Positions 46,657 through 58,019 are shown, counted from the first letter of the stretch. The stretch: DNA of 64,000 bases from Phycisphaerae bacterium (GCA_013360585.1 JABWBH010000022.1:22209-86208), one strand, 5' to 3'. Numbers and translations are program-made. Notes: generated by a model from the sequence alone, not told the origin.

Positions 46657-47427
46657 TCACTCCCCCGTGAAGTTCGGCTTGCGCTTCTCGATGAACGCCT
46701 TCATGCCCTCGCGCTGGTCCTGTGTCGCAAAAAGCAGGTAGAAAAGTTTCCGCTCATACTCGAGCCCCTCCGACAGCGCCGTCTCATGCGCCTTCAGGAC
46801 GGACTCCTTCGCGAAACGCACCGCCAGCGGCGCCTTCTGCGCGATCGTCCGCGCGACCTTCATCGCCTCGCTGAGAAAATGCTCCTTCGGCACGACCCGG
46901 CTGATCAGCCCCACCGCCAGCGCCTCCGCCGCGGAAAGCGTCCTTCCCGTCAGGATCACATCCATCGCCGTCGCCTTGCCCGTCGCGCGCGTCAGACGCT
47001 GCGTCCCGCCCGCGCCGGGCATCACGCCGAGGTTGATCTCCGGCTGCCCGAACTGCGCCGTCTCCGAGGCGATGACGATGTCGCAGTGCATCATCAGTTC
47101 GCACCCGCCGCCCAGGCAATGCCCCGACACCGCCGCGACGATCGGCTTGCTGATCCGGCGGATGCGCTCCCACCGGGCGAACTGGTTCCGTTTCACCTGC
47201 TCGACGACGTTCGAGTCCGCCATGTCGTTGATGTCCGCGCCCGCCGCAAACGCCCGCTCGCTGCCCGCCAGCACGATCGCCCGGACGTTCTCATCCGCGT
47301 CGAACGCCTCCAGCGCCGCCACGAGCTGCTTCATCAACTCCAGGTTCAGCGCGTTAAGCTGCTTCGGACGGTTCAACGTGATTACGCCCACCCGATCCTG
47401 CGTCTCGATCAGGATTTCTTCGGACAT
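46657..47427 (-). CDS. Enoyl-CoA hydratase
   Basis: A 256-residue crotonase-fold protein. The oxyanion-hole and catalytic segments are AFAAGADINDMA, SGHCLGGGCELMMHCDIVIA (first catalytic Glu) and FGQPEINLGVMPGAGGTQRL (second catalytic Glu). It hydrates trans-2-enoyl-CoA in fatty-acid breakdown. ATG 47427 has GAGGACGAGGGCG just upstream. It lies between serA and the NPCBM glycosyltransferase gene on the same strand; other beta-oxidation genes are not seen. Confidence 0.93.
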   Translation of the reverse strand: MSEEILIETQDRVGVITLNRPKQLNALNLELMKQLVAALEAFDADENVRAIVLAGSERAFAAGADINDMADSNVVEQVKRNQFARWERIRRISKPIVAAVSGHCLGGGCELMMHCDIVIASETAQFGQPEINLGVMPGAGGTQRLTRATGKATAMDVILTGRTLSAAEALAVGLISRVVPKEHFLSEAMKVARTIAQKAPLAVRFAKESVLKAHETALSEGLEYERKLFYLLFATQDQREGMKAFIEKRKPNFTGE

Positions 47428-47464
47428 CGCCCTCGTCCTCTGCAACAAACAACCTCGAAACCCT

Positions 47465-49492
47465 TCATTTCACAAACCGCGCGTCGGCCCAGTCCACGTG
47501 GTCGCCGGTGTTCGGTCCGTTCGGCTCGACGATCAGGATGAGTTCCCGCGCCGCGGAAACATCCACGTCCGCCTCAAACGGCGCGGTTGCGGCGCTGAGC
47601 GGGTCACTTTGCTGAACCAGCTCGCCGTCCACCAGCACCTTCACGCGCGCCACGCCGCCGAAGTGCCCGTTGACGCCCGCCAGCGCCCGGAAACGCGTGT
47701 AACCCGGCGGAACGTCGTACACGACCCGCGCGGACGCATGTGTCCCCAGCCCCCGGAAGTAATACCGCCCGCCGACAAAAAGCGGCCCGCCGTCCACCTC
47801 CGCATCCGCCTGCACCGAGGCGTACTGCTGACGTGCCGATTTCGCCGGCAGCTCCGACAGGTAAACCACCCCGCCCTCCCGAGGCCACGCCGACACCGAT
47901 CCGAGGTAGACCAGCACGCACGCCACGTTAAGCACCGCTACCCAGCTCAGAAACGTCAGGCGGCAGAACCACGTCACCAGCACCCGTCGCGCCGGCGGAC
48001 CGCCCGCCGCGTCGGTCGACGCCGCAAGCGCCGCCGCGCCGCTGGCTGCTGTCCACGCGACGACTCCGCGCGTCCCGGCCGAGCCGAAGGCGATCATCAG
48101 CATTCCTGCCGTGAAAAGCAGCAACATCCCGACCGAGACCTCCGACGTGATCTGCGTCACCGGCAGCGGACCGGTCAGGTTCAGCAGCAGCAGCACGCTC
48201 AGCCCCCAGAACCACCGCTCCCGCCACGCGCCGACCACCGCCCACGGAATCAGCACCGCGATCACCGGGTACGCATACCGCTCGTGCATCTCCGTCGGAA
48301 ACAGGAAAAACGTCAGCCCCAGCAACCCCGCCGCCAGCGCCCGGTCCTCCGGCAGATGCCGCCGGGCGTAGATCGCCAGCACCGTCGCCACAAAAAGCAC
48401 AAAAAGGATCGACCCGATCCGACGCCACGTCAGTTGCAGGTACCACTTCGCATCCTGCGCGACACTGGTCTGTCCCGAAGCCGCCGCCTTGATCAGGATG
48501 CGCGGCGGGTTCCGGTCGCCGATCAGGTGATGATTCCCCACGTGCCAGAGATTGTACGCGTTGATCGAAAGTCGCGGGTACTGCCCCAGCACGCGCAGGT
48601 ATCCGCGCTCCAGCGCCTCCCCCGCCACCGACAATCGTCCTTCCGGCTTTCCCGCACCCGCCGCTGCAAACGGCGCCATCACGGCGCACGCCGACAGCAT
48701 GAACCCGACGCCGAGCGTCGCCACGCCCCGCATGCCGCGCCATCGGTACGCGTCGAAAATGAACAGCGGGAGAAACGTGATGCTCTGAAACTTCTGAAGC
48801 ATCGCCAGCCCGATCGCCACCCCGGAGCGCAGCGGTCGATCCCGGTTTAACGCCGCCAGCCCCGCCAGCACGAAAAACGTGTGAACGCTGTCCACCTGTC
48901 CCCAGTACGCCGAAACGTACAATGACACCGGGTTCAGGAAATACAGCGCCGCTCCGCCGAGCCCCGCGCGCCGACCCCACCGCCGCGCGCACATCCCGTA
49001 AAGAACCAGCGCGATCAGCACATCCGCCGCGCACGCCGGCGCTCGCAGGAAAACGCGAATCACCCGCGACGACTCCGGCACAACCAGGTCCACCCCGGCC
49101 TGCTCCAGCAACCACGCCTGCGCCCGCAACGTCAGGATGTGCAGCGGCGGATAATTCGCGCCGCCGACCTGATCGTAAAATCCGCTCAGACCGTGCTGGC
49201 CCGCGCCGCGCAACCACGCCTCGAACAACTCCGTGTCGTCCGTCAGACCGGGGCGCAGGCTTAACCCCGCCCGCGCCGCCAGCCCGACCAGCAGCAGCAG
49301 GACGAACCAGCCGATCATCGCACCGCGCGACATCTCCCCGGAGAATCCGGTCCCGGGACTGACCGGCATGCGCGCGCCGGAACTCGGTGTCGGCGCAAGA
49401 CCCGCCGTCCGCAATCCGGAAAAGGTCGTCAGCGGCGCCGCGGCGCCGGAGGTAGGTGAAGGGGATCCCGATGAAGGTGTGTGTGCGTCCAT
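47465..49492 (-). CDS. GT-C glycosyltransferase fused to NPCBM domain
   Basis: A 675-residue protein. After a Ser/Pro-rich leader come about ten membrane helices with a GT-C pattern: LTDDTELFEAWLRGAGQHGL after the first helix and NPVSLYVSAYWGQVDSVHTF, typical of bacterial mannosyltransferases. The last ~135 residues (YLSELPAKSARQQYASVQAD; YYFRGLGTHASARVVYDVPP; RFRALAGVNG) are an NPCBM module, which binds carbohydrate in glycosyl hydrolases. Fusion to a membrane glycosyltransferase is unusual. The sugar donor and acceptor are unknown. Confidence 0.8.
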   Translation of the reverse strand: MDAHTPSSGSPSPTSGAAAPLTTFSGLRTAGLAPTPSSGARMPVSPGTGFSGEMSRGAMIGWFVLLLLVGLAARAGLSLRPGLTDDTELFEAWLRGAGQHGLSGFYDQVGGANYPPLHILTLRAQAWLLEQAGVDLVVPESSRVIRVFLRAPACAADVLIALVLYGMCARRWGRRAGLGGAALYFLNPVSLYVSAYWGQVDSVHTFFVLAGLAALNRDRPLRSGVAIGLAMLQKFQSITFLPLFIFDAYRWRGMRGVATLGVGFMLSACAVMAPFAAAGAGKPEGRLSVAGEALERGYLRVLGQYPRLSINAYNLWHVGNHHLIGDRNPPRILIKAAASGQTSVAQDAKWYLQLTWRRIGSILFVLFVATVLAIYARRHLPEDRALAAGLLGLTFFLFPTEMHERYAYPVIAVLIPWAVVGAWRERWFWGLSVLLLLNLTGPLPVTQITSEVSVGMLLLFTAGMLMIAFGSAGTRGVVAWTAASGAAALAASTDAAGGPPARRVLVTWFCRLTFLSWVAVLNVACVLVYLGSVSAWPREGGVVYLSELPAKSARQQYASVQADAEVDGGPLFVGGRYYFRGLGTHASARVVYDVPPGYTRFRALAGVNGHFGGVARVKVLVDGELVQQSDPLSAATAPFEADVDVSAARELILIVEPNGPNTGDHVDWADARFVK

Positions 49493-49584
49493 CACTGCGC
49501 GCCGCTCCGACCGCCCGCCCGGCCCGCGCATCCTATCGCGCCCCCGGCGGGCGTCACGCGCGGCCCTGCCGCGACGCGCAGGCG

Positions 49585-51114
49585 TCAGACGGCGCGGTCC
49601 AGCCGCCGGTACTGGATCGCCTCCATCACGTTCTCGGCGTGAATGTCGTCGAGGCCTTCGAGGTCGGCGATCGTCCGCGCCACGCGCAGCACCTTGTCGT
49701 GCGCCCGCGCGGACAACCCCAGCTCGCTCAACGCCTGCCTCAGGACGGACTCTCCTGATTCGTCAAGACGGCAATGCTTCCGCAGGAGCTTGCCGTTCAT
49801 GCGGGCGTTGGTCATCGTCGGCTGATCGGAAAACCGCCGACGCTGACGCTGACGCGCCTGCGTCACCCGCTCGCGCATGACTTCCGACGGCGTTCCGTCC
49901 CGCGCCCCGCGCAGCTCCGAAAGCGGAACCGCGGGAACCTCGACGTGAATGTCGATCCGGTCCACCAGCGGACCGCTGATCCGCCCCAGGTACCGCTCGA
50001 TCAGCAGCGGATTGCAGTTGCACCGCCGCCGCGGGTCGCCGAAATACCCGCACGGACACGGGTTCATCGCCGCCACCAGCATCAGCGACGCCGGATACTT
50101 CACGGTGTGCTGCGCCCGAGCGATCGTGACCTCGCCGTCCTCCAGCGGCTGCCGCAGCGCCTCCAGCGCCGCCCGCGAAAACTCCGGAAACTCGTCGAGG
50201 AACAACACCCCGTGATGCGCCAGCGACACCTCGCCCGCCTTCGGCACCGCCCCGCCCCCCACCAGCGCCGGCATCGACGCCGAGTGATGCGGCGCACGCA
50301 CCGGTCGCGTCGCCAGCAACGCCGACGCCTGCTTCAATTCTCCGGCCACCGAGTGTATCCGCGTCGTCTCCAGCGATTCCTCGAGCGTCAACGCGGGAAG
50401 AATCGTCGGCAGCCGCTTCGCCAGCATCGTCTTACCGGAACCCGGCGGACCGATCAGCAGCAGGTTGTGCCCCCCCGCGGCCGCCACCGTCAGCGCCCGC
50501 TTCACGTGCTCCTGCCCGCGCACATCCCCGAAGTCGCAGTCATACGCCGACGCCGACGCGAATATTTCGCTTAAGTTGACCTTCGCCGCGTCCAGCAGAA
50601 GCTGCCCGGCCAGGAAGCCGATCGCCTCCGTCAGCGTACTGACCGGAATCACCTCCACCTGCTCCACCACCGCCGCCTCGCGCGCGTTCTCCGCAGGGAC
50701 GATCAACCCCCGACGCCGCTCCTCCCGCGCGAGGATCGCCGCCGACAGCGCTCCGTGGATCGGACGCACACGTCCATCCAGCGCCAGCTCTCCGAGGATC
50801 AGGTAATGCTCACTGAGGTCGGACTGGATCTGCCGGTCGCCCAGCAGGATCCCCAGCGCAATCGGCAGGTCAAAAAGCGGTCCTTCCTTCCGAAGGTCCG
50901 CCGGGGCGAGATTCACCAGCGTCTTGAACCGGGGAAACGAAAATCCGCTGTTGTGCAGGGCGCTGCGGACCCGCTCGATGCTTTCTTTCACCGCCGCATC
51001 CGGCAGGCCCACCAGCGACGCGCCGGAGAATCCGCCCCGGGCAACGTCCACCTCCACCTCGACGGGCAGGGCTTCGATCCCGTGAAACGCCACGCTGTGC
51101 ATCCGGGCGATCAT
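49585..51114 (-). CDS. comM: YifB/ComM-family Mg-chelatase-like AAA+ ATPase
   Basis: A 509-residue ComM: the N-terminal Lon-protease-like domain (HGIEALPVEVEVDVARGGFS) precedes the AAA+ motor with Walker A GPPGSGKTMLAKRLPTILP, Walker B VLFLDEFPEF and the zinc-like MNPCPCGYFG loop. The C-terminal Mg-chelatase segment (RHSLSRARAHD-like, seen as ALSELGLSARAHDKVLRVAR) completes it. ComM moves branches in recombination after DNA uptake in naturally competent bacteria. ATG 51114 or 51102 could start it. Length matches the family. Confidence 0.93.
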   Translation of the reverse strand: MIARMHSVAFHGIEALPVEVEVDVARGGFSGASLVGLPDAAVKESIERVRSALHNSGFSFPRFKTLVNLAPADLRKEGPLFDLPIALGILLGDRQIQSDLSEHYLILGELALDGRVRPIHGALSAAILAREERRRGLIVPAENAREAAVVEQVEVIPVSTLTEAIGFLAGQLLLDAAKVNLSEIFASASAYDCDFGDVRGQEHVKRALTVAAAGGHNLLLIGPPGSGKTMLAKRLPTILPALTLEESLETTRIHSVAGELKQASALLATRPVRAPHHSASMPALVGGGAVPKAGEVSLAHHGVLFLDEFPEFSRAALEALRQPLEDGEVTIARAQHTVKYPASLMLVAAMNPCPCGYFGDPRRRCNCNPLLIERYLGRISGPLVDRIDIHVEVPAVPLSELRGARDGTPSEVMRERVTQARQRQRRRFSDQPTMTNARMNGKLLRKHCRLDESGESVLRQALSELGLSARAHDKVLRVARTIADLEGLDDIHAENVMEAIQYRRLDRAV

Positions 51115-51206
51115 GCGGCGGGATCATAAGCGATCCCCGCGAGGGGGAACAACGACCGACCGGGCTCGCGAATTCCCGCCGCCGACCCCGGTCCCGCGAC
51201 GCACGT

Positions 51207-52700
51207 TCATTCCACCGTCAGCACGCCGTCCCCGATCCCGAACGTCGTCTCACCGGACTCAGGATCGACGGTATTATTCGTCGCCGACAACGTGATGACC
51301 AGCACGTCGTCGCACGTCAGATGCGTTCCGACGAGCACCCGCCGCGTGTTGTCCGTGCCCACGGTGTCGCCGTCGAAACCTTCCGTCCCCGTGCCCGCTC
51401 CCGTCAGCACGATCGTGTGAAACCCTTCCTCAGCCGTGCTGTCCGCGCTCTCCAGATGAAACGCGGCGACCGTGTATGAATCCGCGCACGCCAGCTCCCC
51501 GGTGCTGGTTCCCGCGGGCGGAAGCCGGACTTCGACGGACGTTCCGTCCGAGCCTCCGACTTCCGGCGTGAGCCGGACCTGAACAAAGCTCTCCGTCTCG
51601 TTGCGGATCGCCACGACAAGGCGCGCGGATCCGTCATCCCCGTCGTCATCGTCCCCGAGATCCGGGTCCGGAATGCTCTCTCCGCTCGCGTAAACCTCCA
51701 CCGTCCCCGACCCGACGGCTCCGCCATCCCCCGAAGACGCGCCGCCATCGCTGGTCAAGGTCGCCACGATCGCGTCGCCGCAGCCGTAATGCTCGCTGAA
51801 CGCCAGAAAACGCTCCCCCTCCGCGCCCACGCTGCCTCCGTCAAAACCCAGCGTCCCGCTCCCCGCGCCGAGCAACGTGACCGGCACGACCGCCGACGGA
51901 CTCGGAACCGTCGCGGATACGACGTACGTTGGACCGCATGACACCGTCCCGCTGCTGAACTGCCTCGCCGGAACCCGGATCACCGTCTCCTCACCCGTCT
52001 CCTCACCGTCCTCGTCCACCGGAACGATCACGAACTCCACGGCCGAATCCGTCGCGTTCTGAAGCCGGAACCCGACGGCCTGATCTTCCGATCCCGATCC
52101 GTCGTCAACGTTGTCGTTAGACCCGCCGTCATCGCCCACATCGGGTTCCGGAAGTTCGATCCCCGCGGGAACTCTCTCGATCTCGCCGGAAAGACCCGCA
52201 CCGATCCGCACGATCAACGTATCCGAGCACGCAAAGTGGACTCCGGGAACCAGAAGACGCTCCCCTTCCAGTCCGAGACTCCCCTCGTCAAAACCGTCCG
52301 TCCCGGACCCGGCGCCCGCAAGCGTCACAGAGGTTCCGCCGACGTTGCCGACCTCCGCAAGGACGCTCAAACCCTCGCCGCACGTCACGGCGCCCAGCGA
52401 AGACGAGTGCGGCGGAACCCGGATTACCGATGTCTTCGCGGCAAGCCGGCCGGGATTCACCCGGGCCGTGACTTCGTCGCCCTCTCCCTGCGCTGACGTG
52501 TCGTCGCTGCCGGAACCTCCCGAACTTTCCGTCGCCTCCAGCGTGACGAAGATGTCCTCATCCGAAGCGTTCTCGATCCGAACCGCCACTTCCGACGGCA
52601 GATCGTCCTCGTCCAGGTAGCCCAGCCCGCAGCCGATCAGGCCGGTCCCCACACCCGTCAGGAGCAGCGTCGCCAGCGGCGCAGTCAACACGTTCTTCAT
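51207..52700 (-). CDS. Lipoprotein with three tandem Cys-paired repeats
   Basis: ATG 52700 gives a lipoprotein signal (APLATLLLTGVGTGLIGC). The 497-residue body has three repeats at about residues 37-167, 208-316 and 360-472. Each has IRVPP/IRVPA/VRLPP, then a Cys (VTCGEG, VSCGPT, LACADS), then LxGAGxGTxGFDxGxxG and a second Cys (FACSD, YGCGD, LTCDD). Asp-rich linkers (residues ~186-206 and 343-358) separate them. Each repeat may be a disulfide-bonded, calcium-associated module. I do not recognise the family; the function is unknown. Confidence 0.65.
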   Translation of the reverse strand: MKNVLTAPLATLLLTGVGTGLIGCGLGYLDEDDLPSEVAVRIENASDEDIFVTLEATESSGGSGSDDTSAQGEGDEVTARVNPGRLAAKTSVIRVPPHSSSLGAVTCGEGLSVLAEVGNVGGTSVTLAGAGSGTDGFDEGSLGLEGERLLVPGVHFACSDTLIVRIGAGLSGEIERVPAGIELPEPDVGDDGGSNDNVDDGSGSEDQAVGFRLQNATDSAVEFVIVPVDEDGEETGEETVIRVPARQFSSGTVSCGPTYVVSATVPSPSAVVPVTLLGAGSGTLGFDGGSVGAEGERFLAFSEHYGCGDAIVATLTSDGGASSGDGGAVGSGTVEVYASGESIPDPDLGDDDDGDDGSARLVVAIRNETESFVQVRLTPEVGGSDGTSVEVRLPPAGTSTGELACADSYTVAAFHLESADSTAEEGFHTIVLTGAGTGTEGFDGDTVGTDNTRRVLVGTHLTCDDVLVITLSATNNTVDPESGETTFGIGDGVLTVE

Positions 52701-53184
52701 GTCATCAAATCCAAAGCGCGGCCCAGCGGCGTCATTGCCGCGGGTGCCGAGCGCAAACCTCGCGGATATCCGTGGATATCGGCAGGCTGGCGGTGACGAT
52801 GAACTGCTACGAAAAGGAGCGAAGATAGGCCTTGCTGACACCCGCGATCCGCAGCCGGACCCCGTCGCCGCCGCGACCTTCCCTGACTTTGAGACACGGT
52901 TTTTGCTGTGAAATGTTCGTGTTTTTCGACTACAACTCCTTGATTAACAACGTTTTGCAATTCCGAATTGACTGCCCTGTCCGATAATCGCTCAAGAGAT
53001 CAAGGGGCGTCGCCCGATACAAGATGACAGTGACGTGGCATCGTGGAATGCCACTTGTGGGGCACTCAGCGAACTGGGGCAATCACCCACCTACGTCCCG
53101 GATCGACTGAGGTTGCTCGGCATCGGCGAAGCAGGAGGCAGCGCCGCCGTATTCGTTTGCCACGAGCCTCGCGGGGACCGCGAC
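52701..53184. other. Divergent intergenic region, 484 bp
   Basis: Separates the lipoprotein gene from the ParA-CBM48 gene. It is AT-richer than its surroundings at 52890-53000 and contains the 13-base palindrome at 52958-52970. The ParA frame is open from GTG 53035, but coding below 53185 is doubtful. Confidence 0.5.
52958..52970. promoter_or_regulatory. Possible operator palindrome
   Basis: CAATTC-C-GAATTG is a perfect dyad in an AT-rich stretch 215 bp upstream of the ParA-CBM48 start. It could bind a dimeric regulator or be chance. Confidence 0.3.
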
Positions 53185-54684
53185 GTGGACAGCATCAGAC
53201 CTCGCGTCATAACCGTCGCCAACCAGAAGGGCGGCTGCGGTAAGACCACCGTGGCGATCAATGTCGCCGCGACCCTCGCGGATCAGGGGCGTCGAGTGCT
53301 CCTCGTGGATCTTGATCCTCAGGCTCATTGCGCCGTCGGTCTTGCCGTTCCCGAGGATCAGCTTGACTTCTCGATCGGCGATGTGTTGCTCACCCAGTCC
53401 GAGCCCGAGCCGATTCCCCTTTCCCAGATCACCTGGCAGATCGCGCCGTATCTCGAACTCGCTCCCGCCAAGGCCGACCTCGCCGACTTCGAAGCCCGCA
53501 CGCTCAGCTTTGATCAGGCGGATGATCTGCTGGCCTCGGCGCTCGCCCGTTACGCTTCCGGGTTTGACGACTGCGTCGTGGACTGCCCGCCGCACTGGGG
53601 ACCGCTCATGCGCAACGGCTTGCGGGCCGCCAACCTCGTCATCATCCCCGTCGACACCGGCTACTTCTCGCTGCACGGGCTGACCCGGCAGTTGGATTCC
53701 ATCAAACAGTTCACCGTCCGGTACAGGCAGCCGCTGACGGTGCGGATTCTCGCCAACCAGTATGACGTGCGGACCCGGCAGGCGCGCGACATCCTCAGCG
53801 AGCTTCGCCAGCGCTTCGGCTCCGCCGTCTTCGAGACCGTCCTCAACTTCAACATCAAGCTGAAGGAAGGCGCCGGACTGGGGCAGCCGATCTGCGAGTT
53901 CGCCCCCAACAGCTCCGGCGCGAAGGATTTTCAAAGCCTGGCGCGCGAAATTCTCGTCGAGGACGCCGAACCGTCGCCGATGGCCCGTATCCTGCTCCAG
54001 GCGAACCGCCTCGCGGAAGAGACGGACCGCCTGCTTTCGACGACGCACGCCCTGCTGAGCCTGCGCCCGCCGCAGCGACCGGGCCTTGACCTGCCGATCA
54101 ACGGACGGAGCGTGCTGCGCGTCGAGGAGGACGGGGCGTCGCCTGACGCGGACGGTGTGATTCCGGCGTTTAACTCCGCGCCCCACATGTCGCCGGTCCC
54201 GGACGCCGTCTCCGCTCGCCGGGCGATGCTCAACGGCGCGGGCGCAGCGCTCGCCGATCGTGCTCCCGCCGCGGACGGACGGTCGCCGATCGACCTGCCC
54301 GCCGCCGCCGATTCAACTCCGCCGCGCGTGGATCTGGACGCCTTCCCGGCGTTCCCCGCGGAGGAAAAGACGGACCACGCCTGCATCAGCGAGCGGATCG
54401 AGCGGATTTACGGCGTCGTCCAAGAAGGCGAGACGGTCCTCTTCCGCTATCGCGTTCCCGGCGCGACGCGGCTCGAGATCGCCGGAGACTTCAACGACTG
54501 GACGCCGCAGCTCGCCGGCGTCGCCCCCGGACGCGAGGGCGAATTCGAGATGCGCCTCGTCATCCCCCGCGGACGCCACCGCTACCGCCTCCGCATCGAC
54601 GGCCGCTGGTCCCACGACGAACACAATCCCAGAACCGAACCGGTCGACTCCGGCGAACTCGCGTCGGTCGTCGAGGTGCGTTGA
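53185..54684 (+). CDS. ParA-type ATPase fused to C-terminal CBM48 glycogen-binding domain
   Basis: Start GTG 53185 (GGGGA 8 nt upstream) gives 499 residues and places the ATPase at the N terminus, as in ParA. Residues 9-22 are the deviant Walker A (ITVANQKGGCGKTT), residues 38-46 VLLVDLDPQ, residues 127-136 FDDCVVDCPP. A flexible linker (~290-400) joins residues 418-499, a CBM48/AMPK-beta glycogen-binding domain: IAGDFNDWTP, RGRHRYRLRIDGRW and DEHNP. The two Trp of the sugar site are present; the usual final Asn-Ser is Ala-Ser. It may position glycogen granules or another polyglucan body. No parB is nearby. The upstream GTG 53035 adds 50 residues and is less likely. Confidence 0.85.
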   Translation: MDSIRPRVITVANQKGGCGKTTVAINVAATLADQGRRVLLVDLDPQAHCAVGLAVPEDQLDFSIGDVLLTQSEPEPIPLSQITWQIAPYLELAPAKADLADFEARTLSFDQADDLLASALARYASGFDDCVVDCPPHWGPLMRNGLRAANLVIIPVDTGYFSLHGLTRQLDSIKQFTVRYRQPLTVRILANQYDVRTRQARDILSELRQRFGSAVFETVLNFNIKLKEGAGLGQPICEFAPNSSGAKDFQSLAREILVEDAEPSPMARILLQANRLAEETDRLLSTTHALLSLRPPQRPGLDLPINGRSVLRVEEDGASPDADGVIPAFNSAPHMSPVPDAVSARRAMLNGAGAALADRAPAADGRSPIDLPAAADSTPPRVDLDAFPAFPAEEKTDHACISERIERIYGVVQEGETVLFRYRVPGATRLEIAGDFNDWTPQLAGVAPGREGEFEMRLVIPRGRHRYRLRIDGRWSHDEHNPRTEPVDSGELASVVEVR

Positions 54685-54868
54685 CGCTCCCGATCGCGAC
54701 GGACGTCGGGATTGCGCACACGGTTAAAGGCAGCATCACAAGCTCTTGCCACGAAAGCGTCCGGGATGCAAAGGGGCAGCTCGTTTGCTCCCAGGACTAC
54801 GAACACAGCGTGCCCGAGACTACGCTTCCAACGAGTTCCACCGATTGATCGTCGTCGATCAGTATGCA

Positions 54869-55240
54869 TTACCCGCCGACACAATGTCGAGTGATATGAT
54901 GCTCCATGCCGTTGGGGTCCGAGCATCCTTTCCTGCCGACTTGCGCAAGCGCGCACGCCTTCTCGTTATCGTAGAAGAACTCGTCGAAGACCAGGGTTCG
55001 TCCAGACAGCGCGTCGGGAGGCATCGGCGTGTCCTGCTCGTTGGGCGTCATGCCGACGCGCGTGGCGTTGATCAGCAGGGGTCCGTCGCCGCGAAGACGC
55101 GGCTCCCAGTCGAACGCCTCGCCGCTGAAGTCACCCGCCAGCAACGCCGAAGTCGGCCGCCAGCACCGCCGTGCGTCGCACGTCCCGCGCGTAGATCGGC
55201 ACGCGGCATCCGTGGTCCGCGAGCGCCACAAGGCCGCCCT
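54869..55240 (-). pseudogene. aroE: Shikimate dehydrogenase remnant
   Basis: In one frame, GPLLINATRVGMTPNEQDTP and LSGRTLVFDEFFYDNEKACA match the late part of AroE, including the NAT-VGM signature. In another frame just upstream, LVALADHGCRVPIYARDVRR and TAVLAADFGVA match the NADP-binding beta-alpha-beta part. A frameshift after FGVAGG separates them. The N-terminal shikimate-binding domain and the C-terminal helix are missing, so it cannot be active. The functional aroE must be elsewhere. Confidence 0.75.
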
Positions 55241-55244
55241 CTGC

Positions 55245-55563
55245 CAATGCCTCGGGATCCAGCTTGCGGTTCGAGTACGGCGCCCAGGCCCTTTCATACC
55301 GGAACCCTTGACATGCTCTCCCGTGAATCAGCAGAGGCTCCACCGGAGCGATGACGCACGTCAAGAGCAAGTTCCCGCGCCCAGGTGATCGGGTATCCGT
55401 CCACGCAGTCGCCCTCGTCCGGGCCGTCCTCCTCCTACGCCTCCCCGCACATCAGCCACACCCGCTGCGCCTTATCATACACGAAACGCGTCGCGGAATA
55501 CATGCCGGAGTCCGCGGGCATCTCGGTCACGATGCGCGTCGGGTTGCCGTTGCGGTCGTGCCC
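55245..55563 (-). pseudogene. RHS-repeat protein remnant
   Basis: The frame GHDRNGNPTRIV, MYSATRFVYDKAQRVWLM and DGYPITWARE matches RHS/YD-repeat proteins, with an in-frame TAG after MCGEA where a Trp codon would be expected. A second piece in another frame, FRYERAWAPYSNRKLDPEAL, is the usual next RHS segment. It joins directly to the aroE remnant. The original protein would be a large secreted toxin or adhesin; only ~100 residues remain. Confidence 0.6.
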
Positions 55564-55786
55564 TACGCCAGCACATCAGGCTCGTCAAGGAGGCGAGTCA
55601 TCCTCTTCTTTCCTTTCTGGCGGCAAGAGCTGCTGCGAACCTGATGCTATCTGAGTAGAGGCGCGGGGAAAACCGTAATGCTACCTCAGCAGCATCAGTA
55701 CTACAACGCTAAAAAAGCTCAGGTTCTGTTGATCCGCGACACGATGATATTCCTGGGGGAGCCTTTACACTCAGGAGGTCATAGGC

Positions 55787-55911
55787 ATGGATGCGGACAT
55801 GATTCTTCGGATCCGGCCGGCGTGCCGCCTCGGACGTTGCAGGAGTTTCTGGGGCTGCTGAAGCGGGACGAGTCGGCGGCCCGCGATCGGTTGCAGCGGC
55901 GCGTGGCGTGA
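55787..55911 (+). pseudogene. IS701-type transposase remnant
   Basis: AGGAGG at 55773-55778 and ATG 55787 begin MDADMILRIRPA, like the N terminus of IS701-family transposases. A frame change then leads to GVPPRTLQEFLGLLKRDESAARDRLQRRVA and a stop, which matches the segment ahead of the catalytic core. An internal deletion removed ~50 residues, and the DDE core is absent. No inverted repeats were found. Confidence 0.6.
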
Positions 55912-56029
55912 GTCGGAGACAGGATCGTTCAGGCTCGGTGACGCGGCGTCTGCCGTGCGTCTTCGGCGAGCTTATGATCCCGGCGAGAGGACCGGACGGC
56001 GGTGCTTCTTCGTGCATCGAAGCTGCAAG

Positions 56030-57937
<1,908 letters not shown>

Positions 57938-58019
57938 CCGATCGCCCGTGCGGAAACGATCCGCGCCTCGCAAACCTTTACCGTGCGGCGCAAGCCCTCT
58001 ATGATGCCCCGAAAGACCC

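Larger units (their letters stand above)
54685..56029. other. Gene-remnant region, 1.3 kb
   Basis: No intact gene is present. It contains the aroE, RHS and IS701-type remnants listed here and unassigned AT-richer spacers (54685-54868, 55564-55786, 55912-56029). The mixture of unrelated broken fragments suggests repeated insertion and deletion. Confidence 0.7.

Noticed and set aside
45388..47541. 717-residue plus-strand open frame opposite serA and the enoyl-CoA hydratase gene
   Set aside because: Arg/Pro/His-rich shadow of two clearly recognised genes.
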